64,000 nt of DNA from Biscogniauxia marginata (lineage: Eukaryota; Ascomycota; Sordariomycetes; Xylariales; Xylariaceae). Below the pieces are notes generated by a model, which was not told the DNA's origin, did no database searches, and worked only from the letters and a program-made list of their open reading frames with translations. Below, piece after piece: positions 10,302-21,991 of this stretch (position 1 is its first letter; the number at the start of each line of letters is the position of its first letter). Both the position numbers and the translations under genes were made by a program. The DNA lies in NCBI GenBank assembly GCA_022695795.1, contig MU404130.1, positions 96,318-160,317 of the forward strand, in the 5' to 3' direction.

Positions 10302-12778
10302 AACCTATCTATCATTTTAGAGTCTCGATACTATAGAGCTTCTGATCATTTATGATACCCACGATCTCATTACTATTCTCCTCGCATGTCCCTCTCTCTA
10401 ATACCCCATCCCCCAAGACGACTGTGGAGATGTCTTATGATCACGAGTGAGTGGTGATTCTATCGGGTTCTCAATAGGAGGTTCTAGCAGGTCCCTGGTC
10501 CGCCCTACCTTAGGCTTGAGTCCATTTTTCTCATAATACTTACTATTGTTGTTGTTTATTCTCGGCAACCGTATCTCTTGACAACTTCAAAAGGGGAGGG
10601 GTTATGGTCTGAATGTGGCATGGGTAAAATGTTGTCGACCGTCAGGATCTAATCGACAGGCAATCATTATAATCATGTATCCTTGACGTTGAATCTGCCT
10701 TACGGGTATTGTAACCGCCCCATCTTGCCGTAGTCTAGGGGCTGCATCTTCTAGAAACTAAATTGTCTCAGCGTCTACGACGCTTGCCTTGTTCACAAAT
10801 CAGGGGTCATATTCTCAAATACCTAGAAAAATGCTAGAGAAGGTCCAGTAATCTGAATCATCTTCTATCGGAAATCTGGGCTTGACCCTGTTCACAACGG
10901 CCTTCTGCGGTAGGGCTAATATTCGGCCCATCTATCAGAATCGGGGCATATAGCGAAGCGATGCACTAGGCCTCGCTCCTAACTTTCAAAATGAAGTAGG
11001 AAATACTGGTATACTCACATTCTTGCTTAGACAATGACATCCTCGACGCTAGTTCTTATCATCCGTGCCCGCACGGCTACATAGGGAAAAGGACTTACTG
11101 TTGTCGAGGTCATTTTCGGGCTGTATGCCTGGAGACTGGCTAGGAAATTCTGTAGACGATAGGTAGCATAAGGAGGATCAAATGGGCCCAATGCTGGTCT
11201 CGACTATTTCAGATATCCTTGCCTTTATGCTTCAAGGGACGACGTATGGGTCGACATCATAGGATTGGGAGTATAGGCGAACCAGCTCTCGGATGTTTGT
11301 TACCTCGTCTCTTCTAATACGAATACAGCTAGCAACGATGGCAGAGATCCTGGTTTCAATCTTAGCTGCTGTCCATCCTAGGATAGGATACAGCAACACC
11401 AGAATCAGCAATAACGGAGATGTATTCGGTAAACCCAAGCCTAGTTGACTGGTGCCGAGCTTGTATTTTCCTGGCTAGAGGCCGCTACTGGATGAACATT
11501 GCCCATTTCTAAGTCCGGCGCGTCTCTTGGTCTCCTTGGGAGGTATTAATTCTATTTTCTACATTGACAAAACCCCGTCGGGGTCCTTAGCGAAGCATGA
11601 GTGTTTTTTCTACCACGTGATATAGAACCTAGTGATAGTTTAGGGCCATTGCCTCATTATTACAAGTAGACGAGGACTTCGTGCTATACTTTTTTTTTGC
11701 GCCATAACGCCGAAACACACCCCACCCTCCTAAGACGGCCTGGTTGCGGTGCAGGCGGCTTTGTACAAATTCGGTATCGCTACATGCTAGAAGTGTCCCT
11801 TCATATGGCTAGAATGCTGTTTTCTTAGGCACTGTAGAAATTACGACGCGATGATGAGGTCTGGCCTGATACATCGGAACAAAGATTTATCCTGTGCCCC
11901 AAAGTAGCCCTGTGCCAAGGGCCTTAATTACCTATAGATACAATAGGTACTCGGTCTTGGTAGCAGGATGTTTCCAAGTCTACATGTCTATAATTATAAC
12001 AACTTAAGAGGCCCGCCTCATTAAGTCGATAATATTCCGCGACAATCAGCTAAAAGGACCACGGATCGGCAGTAAATCCATGCATGGGTCGTTTAGATTG
12101 GCCGAAACGTCGTGTTTCCCAAGCACGTCAAACAGGGAATGACACATGAAACGGGACAAAACATTGTCGGTGAACATTATAAATGCCACATAATACCTGC
12201 TCTTCTGGAGAGCGGCATCTCATTCGTTGCCATTGGTATCCCATGTATCTCTGGCTGGTACGTAACCGTTCCTTGGATCTTAGGTATAGACATTATGCCG
12301 CCAATGTTCAATGCTAGCAAAATGAGGGAGCTTCCGTGATCACATGCATGTTCCATCCATCCCTTTCCCTCTCCCGAACGAGTTTCCGCCAAAACAATAA
12401 GACTCCTAACGCCTCCCTACCCCACTGTCTAGTACGAAGCAAGTAACGCCCTGCATGGAATCTGGACCGTGGAAAGAAATGAGTATATACATGATCGTGT
12501 TCCAGATGGGTATCGATGCACAGTCGGAAAATTTTAGTCGAGAAAGACAAGTTATGATCCATAGTCCCCACCTCAGGCGCCCCAAGTGTCTAAGATGACG
12601 CATATTGGGGACTAGCCGGGCCAGAAATGCGTTTTCAGCAATACAAATGCCACGGCTATAGGACGTTGATGTGAATAGCGGTACGAGTTGAAGTGGTCGA
12701 CAGCCTGTACGGCAGCGGCGGCAGTATCCCCCTCCTTAACCGAAGCTAACTGTGCTCGTAAACGGCGATGCCTCAAAT
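10302..12778. other. Gene-poor interval (2.5 kb)
   Basis: No open frame here exceeds about 85 codons and none shows a family motif. I saw no terminal repeats, tRNA or transposase remnants. The interval separates two small membrane-protein genes. Confidence 0.5.
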
Positions 12779-13261
12779 TCAATTATTTTCAGGCTGCCAG
12801 ATTTTGGCACCAAGCGGCTTGCTTATACCAAAGCCAACACCAACAGCGATACCAATAATCAGAATTACTAAAGTAATCTTGACGATGATCCTGGTCCGCT
12901 TGCTAAGACGGGCCATATATTGGCAAGATCTGTTGTTGATTTTGGCATTCCGGGCCTTCTGCTTCCAATGATCTTGTCCGGGCCACACAGTAGCGTCGGA
13001 TTTGGATCGGTTCCCGCAAGTTGACGTCTTGTTCAGGTTGTCGGAAGATTTGATTGGCATCATAGCCTCGATATCTGTGTCGAATCCATTGGCGTGGGCG
13101 GAGATGGGGGTGGATACACTCGAAGGCCGACGGGACTCTAGGCTCATATCAAAGGTCTTCTCGCGACTCGGAGACGTGCCAGGCGTCGGGGTGACTTGTT
13201 CGGTGGATACAGTCAATAGACCGGGCTTCGAAGCCTTTGCATTGGTTATGATTGAAGCCAT
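12779..13261 (-). CDS. C-terminally anchored membrane protein (160 aa)
   Basis: Single-exon frame starting with ATG at 13259-13261. Residues 1-115 are polar and Ser/Thr/Pro-rich with probable phosphorylation sites. The basic segment ARLSKRTR then leads into one hydrophobic helix (about 125-147, IIVKITLVILIIGIAVGVGF), followed by a 13-residue polar end. This order (long N-terminal soluble part, KR-rich border, helix near the C-terminus) suggests a tail-anchored or type II protein with the N-terminus in the cytosol. I believe similar ARL.KRTR..VKI proteins occur widely as uncharacterised proteins in filamentous ascomycetes, but could not check. Function unknown. Confidence 0.65.
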   Translation of the reverse strand: MASIITNAKASKPGLLTVSTEQVTPTPGTSPSREKTFDMSLESRRPSSVSTPISAHANGFDTDIEAMMPIKSSDNLNKTSTCGNRSKSDATVWPGQDHWKQKARNAKINNRSCQYMARLSKRTRIIVKITLVILIIGIAVGVGFGISKPLGAKIWQPENN

Positions 13262-16196
13262 CGTGCAATACGGGCGCTGAATCGAGAAACCCCACAGCGC
13301 GCGATTCTAGAAGATGGGCTAATATATACGCGTCGTCGCTGGCGCTCCCGAGTCCACAACGGGCGTCTATGAGGTGCGTGGTGATAGGTGATGACAGTCA
13401 CGGATAGCAACTCTTTGCTTGGGATAAGAATCAGTATGACGAGCTACACGTAAGAAGTGAAACACGATCGGAAGCAATTACGACGGTGTTTGTACTCACC
13501 ATGTAAGACCAGGAAAGGAGGTCACCTGAGTCGAATGACGATGGAAATCAGGAGAGGGCCGAATGACGAACGATCAGTTAGTCCCTCGTTTCGTTGTGTG
13601 GTTAGGGTCTATTTTGGGCGTCACAATGGACGGACCAACAGATAGACGAGCGTCTAGTTCCTTCAGAACATCTGATTGTTCTGGACAAAGAGATCAATGC
13701 AATTGACTGGAGGGCGAAGGAGTTGTGGCAGACGCCCAGGAGAAGAGAAGGTACAACAGGGGGGAGAAGCGAGGGGAAACGGCGCAAGAGATAAGTCGAA
13801 GAGTCAGTCGTGTGCGTACGGATATGTATATGTATCTATCTATGCGGTATACAAAGGCAAGTGGGTAGAGTGTGAGAGAGCGACTGGGTAAGTGACACGA
13901 TATGGCGTGGAAAAGATGTAAAAGTGTGTTGTGCGTGGAGGAGCACGAGTGTGCCCGTCGTGAAAGCTACCAGGTAATTCAACTGAATGTAGGAGTTCCA
14001 GAACGCGCAATGCCCCCTTGTGTGATTGACAAGGTGATTGACTGTTGTGGATGTACGGACTACATCTAGAGGACTAGTGCAAGGGCCAAGGGAGATTGGG
14101 TCAATCAATGGACGGCAATGGAGTGGGGCACGACAGATACGGTATCCACCACTTCAAAGCTGGCGCTAGCCACCAGCCAAAAGCTGGAGATGGTGCCGGC
14201 CTGCAGACGCAGGAACTAGGCAGGTAGTGAACTTAAACTTGGTCCAGGCGTCAAGGGTCTCATAGCGTCTCGAGCCACTCCAACCAAGCTCCCCCCTGGC
14301 CCAAGTGTTCGGACCTGTGGACGCATTCGCTCCAAAACATGAACGAGCGTTTAGCTAATGCGACCGGTCACCCTCACCATCTGTTTATCTTCCCCTCTTT
14401 GCGACAGATGGACGGACCGATATCGACAATCGACTTATAATAATAAAAAACAACATTCACGCCAGCTTTCGGATTGGTTTCGATTCTAGTATGGTTATTG
14501 CTCAGACTCAGACCCACGGCGAAATGAATTCAATTTACATATTCGCCGAGTGTAATGCAGTTTGTATGTTGCATCCAAACTTGACCCAGGCCAGTGACCA
14601 AAAAGGGGGAGAAGTGCCGGGTGGTAGTGCAAATCCCAAACCGAAACCGAAGCGGGCTATCATTTATCTCCTATCTAACAAGGCAGGGTCGCGGTTATTT
14701 TTTTTGCTCTATGTACGGTTTAGTGGTGGATATATTATGACATCGATGGCAATTCATTGTCGTATGTGTAGTTAAGGTAGTTGCAGATGAGTCCCGTTTA
14801 TGGGGCTGAGTAATAACGATAATTAAGGAAATGTGCAGACATGCAGTTATTGCTAACATAAAAACTAGGTACCTGGTGGTGATCGTCCCATTTTCTGGTA
14901 ACTATACGCGTATACCTATGCACACATGTAGAGGTACCTACCTACCTCAGCCCAGAATGTACGATAATAGCCATCCCTTTTTTCCTTTTCTTTTTCCCCC
15001 TTTTAAACGTATTCCAATTTTTACACTGTAGTATACGAGTTAGCTCAAGTCTCCCCTCCCCACCCTTCTCTTATTTCGAATGTACTGCTGATAAGAAGTT
15101 TCTTTTCTTTTCTTTTTTCCCTCCTTTCTATTCTCATTGATTTCTATTTCTATTTTATGTTTTCAATTTTTCACCAATACACAACCTTACCGGAGCCCCG
15201 CCTAAGAGAACACTTACCCCTGTCAATCATAACTGATCTAGGCATGCACTTATTACTGAATCCTGCATATCAGCACTTATGAATCATGTATGCAGCCCGA
15301 TCTGGTCGGACTCCTACAGGTGCATTACACGTACCACGCTGCATATGTATCTAGGTACATATGTACAGTCCGTACTGTAGATAAAGTAAGTACCCCCGTA
15401 CCGTTCCTCGTAGATCAGGTGTATGTACCTACCTAGGTATGTAGGTAGGTACCTAGGTAGTATTTCGTACGTAAATTGCGTCCACTTAAATTTCAAGTTA
15501 CCGTATCAAGTAAGTGCCTAGCTACCTACCTAAGCTTCCTTAAGCCCTTCAACCCCATATCTTGGCCAAAGCTTCCAATTCGATATGTATAGAGAGTAGG
15601 GACGTCCGTAGGTATGTTCAACTTTGCTTTGAATCCCTACGCACGTTTGTCCGTACCACTTGATCTGTTCTCAATATCGCCTCGAGCCGCCTCATCTTGC
15701 TTGGCACCCTACTACCGTCACAGTTTCCTGTACACGTCTGACTGTTGCGTGAGCATTCGGCCTCCGGCTTTGATTAGTTCGGTCGCTTGCCGTGTTCCCA
15801 ATATCTAAGCACCCGGTGATAAATTCGGGTATCTAGCTGCAGACAGCCGCGCCTTCGACCGATCTTCTCGACGAGCATGGGCAAGCTGTCGGGCTGTGAG
15901 GCAGCGAAGTTAGGTGGACTAGTGTCAGGCGATGAGTCCGAGATTATGGAAGCTACGAGCACAGTTGGAGGGGAAGTGCTCCTGCTCGTTTGAGAGTCCT
16001 GTTCGTAGTCTTCGATCGCCTTCTCAACCGTACCTCATATAATCTAGACCTGACCTAGCCTCACCCACCTCCTACCCTTTTATCTTCACAGTGATCAAAG
16101 CTGCCTCTCTACGACAAGAGAGCTCCTAATCATACACTACCTGCCTCTCAAAACGCAATAAGCACACGGTTCTGCCTCCTCAATACCACAGGGATC
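13262..16196. other. Long intergenic region
   Basis: 2.9 kb. The first kilobase is probably 5' flank of the minus-strand membrane protein. Pyrimidine-rich runs at about 14985-15003 and 15100-15135, and TACCTA/TAGGTA repeats around 14930-15535, are the main features. No gene is supported. Confidence 0.5.
15426..15451. repeat. Perfect TACCTACCTA inverted repeat
   Basis: TACCTACCTA at 15426-15435 and its exact complement TAGGTAGGTA at 15442-15451 are separated by six bases (GGTATG). They could form a 10-bp hairpin. It sits in a dense group of TACCTA/TAGGTA motifs that recur in other intergenic stretches of this window. Confidence 0.8.
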
Positions 16197-16738
16197 ATGA
16201 TCTGCAGCACCTTCACCATTCTGGCCTTTGCCGGCCTGGCAGGTATCGCTACTGCGGGCTCTCCTGTCAGCCACCAGGTTAACGGCCTTGGGACTATTCC
16301 AAAGACTACCAGCGTCGTTTCGACCCATGCTATTGCGAAGCGAGATGCCTACACCTGCTATGGTGTAAGTGGAACAGCTTTTACGCTTCCTAAAAGTAAC
16401 CTTACTGCCACGATGCTAACCTGTAGCAGACCACCAATATCTCTGTCACAGATTGCGAAGCAGCCTTTGGCAAAATCCGACTCGATGGAAACCAGACCTT
16501 CATGTTGCATCCCGGCATCTGTCTGAACTGGAGCCAGGGCACTTGTGCTATCCGATTCTGCGCCGCGCTCTATGCCTCGAAGCCGGTCAACCGAACTTCG
16601 GACTGGTTGGTCGACTACTTAACAACCCCCTTGCTGGATAACTGCGTTAAGGGTGGCCAACAAGGACTCATGGGCGACCATCCCAACATTAACGGCCCGT
16701 TGGGAACCTACCGGTTGTACCTCGAGCACCACGGATAG
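16197..16738 (+). CDS. Secreted cysteine-rich protein A (158 aa)
   Basis: Exons 16197-16364 and 16430-16738, joined in phase 0 across a 65-nt intron (GTAAGT...CTAAC...CAG). The N-terminus is a signal peptide (FTILAFAGLAGIATA, cleavage near residue 20). A propeptide ends in KR (48-49), a likely Kex2 site. The mature part has six cysteines at 54, 65, 87, 95, 100 and 128, and a Gly-rich C-terminus (NCVKGGQQGLMGDHP). It is a candidate extracellular effector or defence-type protein. The order of Cys and the late C-x-GG region faintly recall KP4-like killer proteins, but this is weak and unproven. The adjacent gene at 17891 is a diverged paralogue with the intron in the same place. Confidence 0.8.
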
Positions 16739-17890
16739 AGCATGCAGGAGGGTCATCGCCAGCATGGATGGGGAGAGGGACAATGATCGTCACGAAGGCG
16801 AGGATCAAAATTCCCCAAGGCAGGTCCCAGATTTGGGAATAAGCTCTTGGAATTTGCAGAATACCAGAAATCGGTCTATTGACGCATCGCTCGCTGAACT
16901 GGTCCAATGGAAAATTTGGCCAGGTGCGCTGGACTACCACTACCTCAAGACAGTTAGGCGAGCTCTTGTCTTAATTTACTCCCCGTTGTGATCTGCTACT
17001 CTATGCTATCAAACAAAACTCTCTAGCTTCTACGATAATGAAATTTCTATATATCTCCTAGCATCCCCAGGTCCGTAACAATCTCAAGACCTGCACGAGT
17101 GTTCTCTTAGTACTGTAGCTACCGCAGTGTTGGTATTATTTGCAGTTACCAGCTCTCGATTTGGAGCATCCCGTTTGGATATACCTTCCAACAGTAGGTC
17201 GTGTAGTATTATTGTAAACTACCTGGCTATCACTTGGTGTACCTACCCCAATTGGAATTTGGTAATGATTTTAACTAGGAATGAGGGTAATGTATCCCGT
17301 ATTGGCTAATGAAATACAGGTGGAAAGCAGCAGCTCTCGCACGGAACAAGGACAGTAGGCAGGTATGGCTATAGCATCTCAAACTCGAAAAGACAAAGAA
17401 AAAGGGAGAGAACCTTGGGGGCGCACTATTTGTTCTCTAATAGCATATTGACGAAGTACCTGTGTACCTAGATACGTATGTACATTATGTTAGGTATGTC
17501 CACGTATGTATATACATGTATGTACCTTGGGGAGGTACATGTATTTTACCGTCGCCATTTTTGGTGGTCACATCCCATATCGTAGCTTAAGTTTGTTCAG
17601 TTGTTTGCTTGCTCGCTACTTCCTTTTGTGAACACATACTCTTGTTCTCGCTTCTCGTGTAGCATCACGCACCACCACCGCAACCTCTCCACAATCACTC
17701 TCATTCCTCACCCGGTCCGGCCACTCTCCCCTTTCTCCTTCACAAACTACATGTCCGTCCACTCACCTGCGCTCTCACCTGCGCTCTCACCCATTGCGGC
17801 ATTGCACGCAGGCAGTCTAGCAGGACCTTGGTTAAACCCCTAGTCTCGAGCTTGCAAGGACGAAGGGACACGTCGAGATCGCCAGCCAAG
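16739..17890. other. Intergenic between the tandem secreted-protein genes
   Basis: 1.15 kb with no convincing gene. It contains several TACGTATGTA-type and TACATGTA palindromic motifs at about 17466-17540, then a CT-rich promoter-like region (17600-17760) with a short duplicated CACCTGCGCTCT unit near 17765-17790. Confidence 0.5.
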
Positions 17891-18446
17891 ATGCTGTTCT
17901 TCATCAACGTCGCAACCGCCTATGTTATTCTCGCTGGTCTTCTCAGTACCACACTAGCTAGACCAGGTATCGATGTTGGCCAAGAATCTCGTGCCCGTGA
18001 GGCAGCTCCAACAGACACTATGGCCGAGTCCACTGAGAAGCATGTCAAGAGGGGTATTAAGATCCCTGATGGCCCTGTCTGGAGATGCTACAACCCCGAC
18101 GAACTTGTAACAAGCCCATCTTTCTATCTAATGTTATCTGCCTCAAGCGTGCTAATTCCTCGCCCAGGGCCCGGCTCCCCCAGTCGAAGACTGTCGCGAC
18201 GTAATCCAACAGTTCGAAGCAATTCCCGGCGACATCACCGTGAAGCTGGTTGAAGCATGCATTCACATTGTTTCGGGGAACTGCACCGGATCGCTCTGTC
18301 CTCAACGCTTGGGCTCGAGCACTATTCCTGCTATGCTCGCCGCCCAGTACATGACCTCACCAATACTCGAGAATTGTATCTCCAAGGGTCAGCGAGGATG
18401 GTGGAACGAGGGACAGCAATGGGGCGTCGGTTTATATCTCGCCTAG
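17891..18446 (+). CDS. Secreted cysteine-rich protein B (164 aa), paralogue of A
   Basis: Exons 17891-18106 and 18168-18446, joined in phase 0 across a 61-nt intron. There is a hydrophobic signal peptide (about residues 1-23), an acidic/basic propeptide and a KR at 53-54 as a probable Kex2 site. Mature cysteines are at 66, 81, 103, 111, 116 and 142. The spacings 22-8-5 between cysteines 2-5 are identical to those of the upstream gene, the intron follows the first Cys-Tyr in both, and both end with an NC...KG...G region. Overall identity is otherwise low, so the duplication is old or evolution was fast. It is likely secreted, with function unknown. Confidence 0.8.
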
Positions 18447-19867
18447 GTCTAGAGGCATTACTTACCTAGACGTTGGGGTTCGCAAATTGTTAGGTCAATA
18501 TTTCGACAGGGAATCGTATGAGGGGGCGATTTGATAGCACGTTGACCGTGACTAGGATTCTAGTTACCTGAAGAAATGGATGATTATGAAACAGTAGATA
18601 TTCCGAATCCGCCTGGTGATTTATCCCTCGCTCTCCCACTGAAACACGCTTGAAGTCCTCTGGCCGCTTGCGGAACTGCTTCCCGTGCCATTTTATCGTT
18701 TCGAAGCATATTCTACATGATGGCTTCCCTAAACAGGGTTTCAATGTTCGGGTCAATTTAGAAGCAGACCGAGACAGTCACTATAAAAATCTCGTCTCTA
18801 CTTGCAGATGCCACAACTACCAAGATACTAGTCATTTATAAGGCTATCTATACCTTAGACAGCCCAGATATTGGTGGTATATGGGGCTTTGGAACCTGAG
18901 CCATACCTAATCACAGAAGATATAAATAATTGCCCTTAATATCCGGGCTGAAACCACAAAGTCGCACATGGGCTCTCGCGGCCTCGCTAAAGCAGGAGCA
19001 CAGAAATGGTATCAGGTACCACGAATACCGTGGAAATGGAGAAACCGAGGGAAAATCCGAAGCAACAAGTTTCCAAACATCTCTGGCTAGCCTGGGGCCT
19101 CCACCCAGGTTTCTTCAAACCACCAAACTTTGGCACTGCTGATGCATGTGCTAGGTCATGGACTAGGTACACATGTGCAACTGGCCGCATTGTTCCCAAG
19201 CGAGAGCATAGCCAGTTCTTTCTCCGAAACGAGAAAGTAGGTACCTGTGTTCGTATTGAATCGCCCCATAGTAACAAACTCAGATATGAGGGAAGATAAT
19301 CGGTTAGTACACATTCACAGGACACCTGAAACTACACCGAGAACGACACAGGCTGATATAGTAGCTTCTACATTGTCCGAGTCTTTAGCGTTGGCCATGA
19401 TATCCGTAGAGGACCGTCCATACCTTCACCGAATATTTCAGGAAAGGGGGGATAGAAATCAAACTAGGACATAGGCGACCCAAATGCAAGAAAATGTGTA
19501 TGCCTTGAGTCGAGGCCAAAGATATGTATGAAGTCTTAGGATCTGGACACACAATGTTCTACTTCTACTCGGGTTCTTGATGGCTCCAATATGATGGAGG
19601 AGAAGCTATTTCCTTTGTGAGTTGGCCGCGCTTCTACGATGTTGTGCGTGGTCATTGTGTGGTTGAAATATTGTCCTTTGCGGAGAAAGTATGCTGTGAT
19701 GATCCAATCTAAAAGAATATATATTAAGCTTCAGTATCGAGGGATTCCTAAAGAATCTTATTCATGATACTTTTACGGATGTAGCTCTGAACTAGGTCTC
19801 GGTATCTCCGACTGCTATGTGTTTAACGATATAGGACGCAGGATGCTACCTCTTAGCAGGCAATGAT
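18447..19867. other. Intergenic
   Basis: 1.4 kb with short overlapping frames on both strands, none convincing. I looked for a third copy of the secreted-protein family and did not find one. Confidence 0.45.
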
Positions 19868-20992
19868 ATGACATCCGTAGCCAAGCTTGCTCTCCTCAAG
19901 ACACTTGACAACAACTCACCAATCTCACTAGCGATTCTTTACCATCCATCGAGTCCACATTCAGCTCCTCCTATACACTCAAGCGTCAAATTTGTCAACA
20001 ACGCAATGGGGATCCTCTTATCCAAAGTCATACACTGGGGCGCTGAGGACTTGGGCGTACTGCTGACCATGTTAATGGGGTTAAGCTGCTGGTTCATCCA
20101 TGCGTGCAGAATTGGGGCTAGTATGTTCTATCGCTCGAAGGACGACTTTGACTTTTCAGTCAGGACGAATTACCGTACCTTGATACAGCACTTAACAGAA
20201 AAACCCCACCATATGAGAAATTACTACGCCGCCATTTTGCAGGACGGGGCCATTGATACTCGATTTAGTCTCTGGTTCACTTCTTCCCGATTTGGTCTTT
20301 GGGAAGACCTTTACTGCTACCCGCAGCTGTTCCGGGAACTCGTTACCCAGCTGTCGACAACGAATACCTCCCTGATGCGGGAAATTTTCAACGAGCACAC
20401 GTTCGCCATATCGATTCTAAGCGCGATACATATGGTTTCCTCGCGTCGCTTCCGCGCTGCGGCGAAAGAATGCGAGAGAAGATTGAACGAAGGAGAAGCG
20501 TTCACTCTTAAGACACTGCTGGTTAAAGCCTTCCCGAGACAAGAAGCTGTCCGAGAAGGGCCGAGACCTGCCCGGGGCACACGGTCGATGGCCGAGTCAC
20601 TTATTCCTCGGGTTAGGGAATTCAAGGCTGGCGAACCCAAGCCGAAGACCGCGGGATGCTATGTTTTTCGGCTTGTGGCCACGAGAGGCACACGAGTTCG
20701 CTATGTGGTTCTGAGGGATGCCTCGGATATCATACGTCAGTTTGGCAGAACGAAGAACGGCCCGAAGGCAAGGATAACTACGACGGTCTGCATGTCGAGC
20801 GGATCCAAAAAGGGAGAGTGCTGTTCTATATGCCTCGAGGACGAAGATGATGGGACCGGCTTTGTTTGGTTGCCATGCGGCCACTACTTCCACTGGTGCT
20901 GCGCAAAGATGTGGTTGGACACCCGCAAGAAGGCAAACTGTCCGCTGTGTCGGCTGCCGGTCAATTATGCCTCCTTTGCCAACCGCGGTTGA
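19868..20992 (+). CDS. RING-H2 finger protein, probable ubiquitin ligase (374 aa)
   Basis: Single-exon frame from ATG 19868; a second in-frame ATG lies at codon 47, just before the conserved-looking part. A hydrophobic stretch (about residues 61-83, LGVLLTMLMGLSCWFIHAC) suggests membrane association. The C-terminus holds a complete RING-H2 finger: C319-x2-C322-x14-C337-x-H339-x2-H342-x2-C345-x12-C358-x2-C361, with GHYFHWCC and CPLC. Such fingers bind two zinc ions and recruit E2 enzymes. The middle (about 85-310) shows no domain I recognise. The substrate is unknown. Confidence 0.8.
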   Translation: MTSVAKLALLKTLDNNSPISLAILYHPSSPHSAPPIHSSVKFVNNAMGILLSKVIHWGAEDLGVLLTMLMGLSCWFIHACRIGASMFYRSKDDFDFSVRTNYRTLIQHLTEKPHHMRNYYAAILQDGAIDTRFSLWFTSSRFGLWEDLYCYPQLFRELVTQLSTTNTSLMREIFNEHTFAISILSAIHMVSSRRFRAAAKECERRLNEGEAFTLKTLLVKAFPRQEAVREGPRPARGTRSMAESLIPRVREFKAGEPKPKTAGCYVFRLVATRGTRVRYVVLRDASDIIRQFGRTKNGPKARITTTVCMSSGSKKGECCSICLEDEDDGTGFVWLPCGHYFHWCCAKMWLDTRKKANCPLCRLPVNYASFANRG

Positions 20993-21500
20993 ATACAGGC
21001 AGTAACGGGACTTTTTTTTTGGGGGGGTTTTTTTTTTGGTAAAAACAAGAGCTGCGAATGCCGCTGATGAGCATGGGCGGCTTGGACGATGCTGTAAGCC
21101 TGCTGCCATCGTGGATGTGGCGGCGAAGGAGGACATGATTCCTTAAGGACGCCGGCTAGTACAATTGAAGGTGTGCAAGTTTGTATCATCCATTGAATTA
21201 ATCTTGGGCTAGACGATAGGAGGAGGTAGGAAAGCGTTGCCCCACATCGAAAGCTCCCGCTTTGCTGCATGTTATTTTTAGTTACATAGCTCTTCAGTCC
21301 TGCAACGGGCCTGCATGCAACCTGCAACCTAGAGTAGCCCATTCTCTTCCTACCTACCTATCTACCTACATATCTTGACTACCAGGACTTTATAAACAAC
21401 CTAATCATATACAAATAACAAGCGCAGTTCGCAACCTTGCGCAACAAACCTGCAAAACGCTTACCTGCGTAATCACCTAACCAAGGCTGCTTCGTAAACA
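20993..21500. other. Intergenic with homopolymer tract
   Basis: Contains a striking T9-G7-T10 run at 21012-21037 just after the RING gene stop. It is otherwise an ordinary spacer and promoter, with TACCTACCTA repeats at about 21348-21370. Confidence 0.6.
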
Positions 21501-21991
21501 ATGGTATTTATTTTCTCCAACACCACGACATCCCCTCACCTCCCTTACAGCGAAGGGACGAGAGGGAAAAAAAAAAGAAGAAAAAAAAACCCCCCCCCGG
21601 GAAGAAGAATAAAAATGATTGACTAGCTAATCTAACATACTCTTCTCCCTCCCCCCTTTCCTTGTAGAACAAAGACGGCTGCTACACGTACGTGCACGCG
21701 CAGCGGCCGCGCGACGCCGACCTGTTCGAGGACTTCTGCAAGGACCGGCTGCCAGACGACGAGATCTACGTGCCGCCGCACCACCAGCCCATCAACCCCG
21801 AGGACGAGGACGACGTCGTGCCCGACCAGCACGCCGCATTCGGCATCCAGAAGGCCACCCAACGGAGCCGCGAGCCCGCCTGGAAGGACCTCGGCCTGGC
21901 TGAGCTCATGAGGAAAGGCCCCGCCCCGGCGAGGACCGGCGCGGCCGGCGGCGCCGGGAAGAAGACGGCATATAAGGGCTTGCCGCGATGA
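21501..21991 (+). CDS. Small conserved-looking protein with an ATG-only first exon (108 aa)
   Basis: The second exon 21668-21991 is clearly coding: GC-rich with strong codon bias, starting NKDGCYTYVHAQRPRD and ending in a basic Gly/Ala/Lys tail. It has no internal ATG near its start. Upstream, ATG at 21501-21503 is followed immediately by GTATTT, and a 164-nt intron with a CTAAC branch point ends TTGTAG at 21667. The join is in phase, so the first coding exon would be the start codon alone; an in-frame TAA just upstream rules out an earlier start in that frame, and no other GT between the exons offers a useful donor. The protein is acidic in the middle (PINPEDEDDVVPDQ). I do not recognise the family. 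Confidence 0.6.

Noticed and set aside
20597..21136. 179-codon minus-strand frame over the RING gene 3' end
   Set aside because: It runs through the homopolymer tract and opposite a well-supported RING-H2 finger; no motif.
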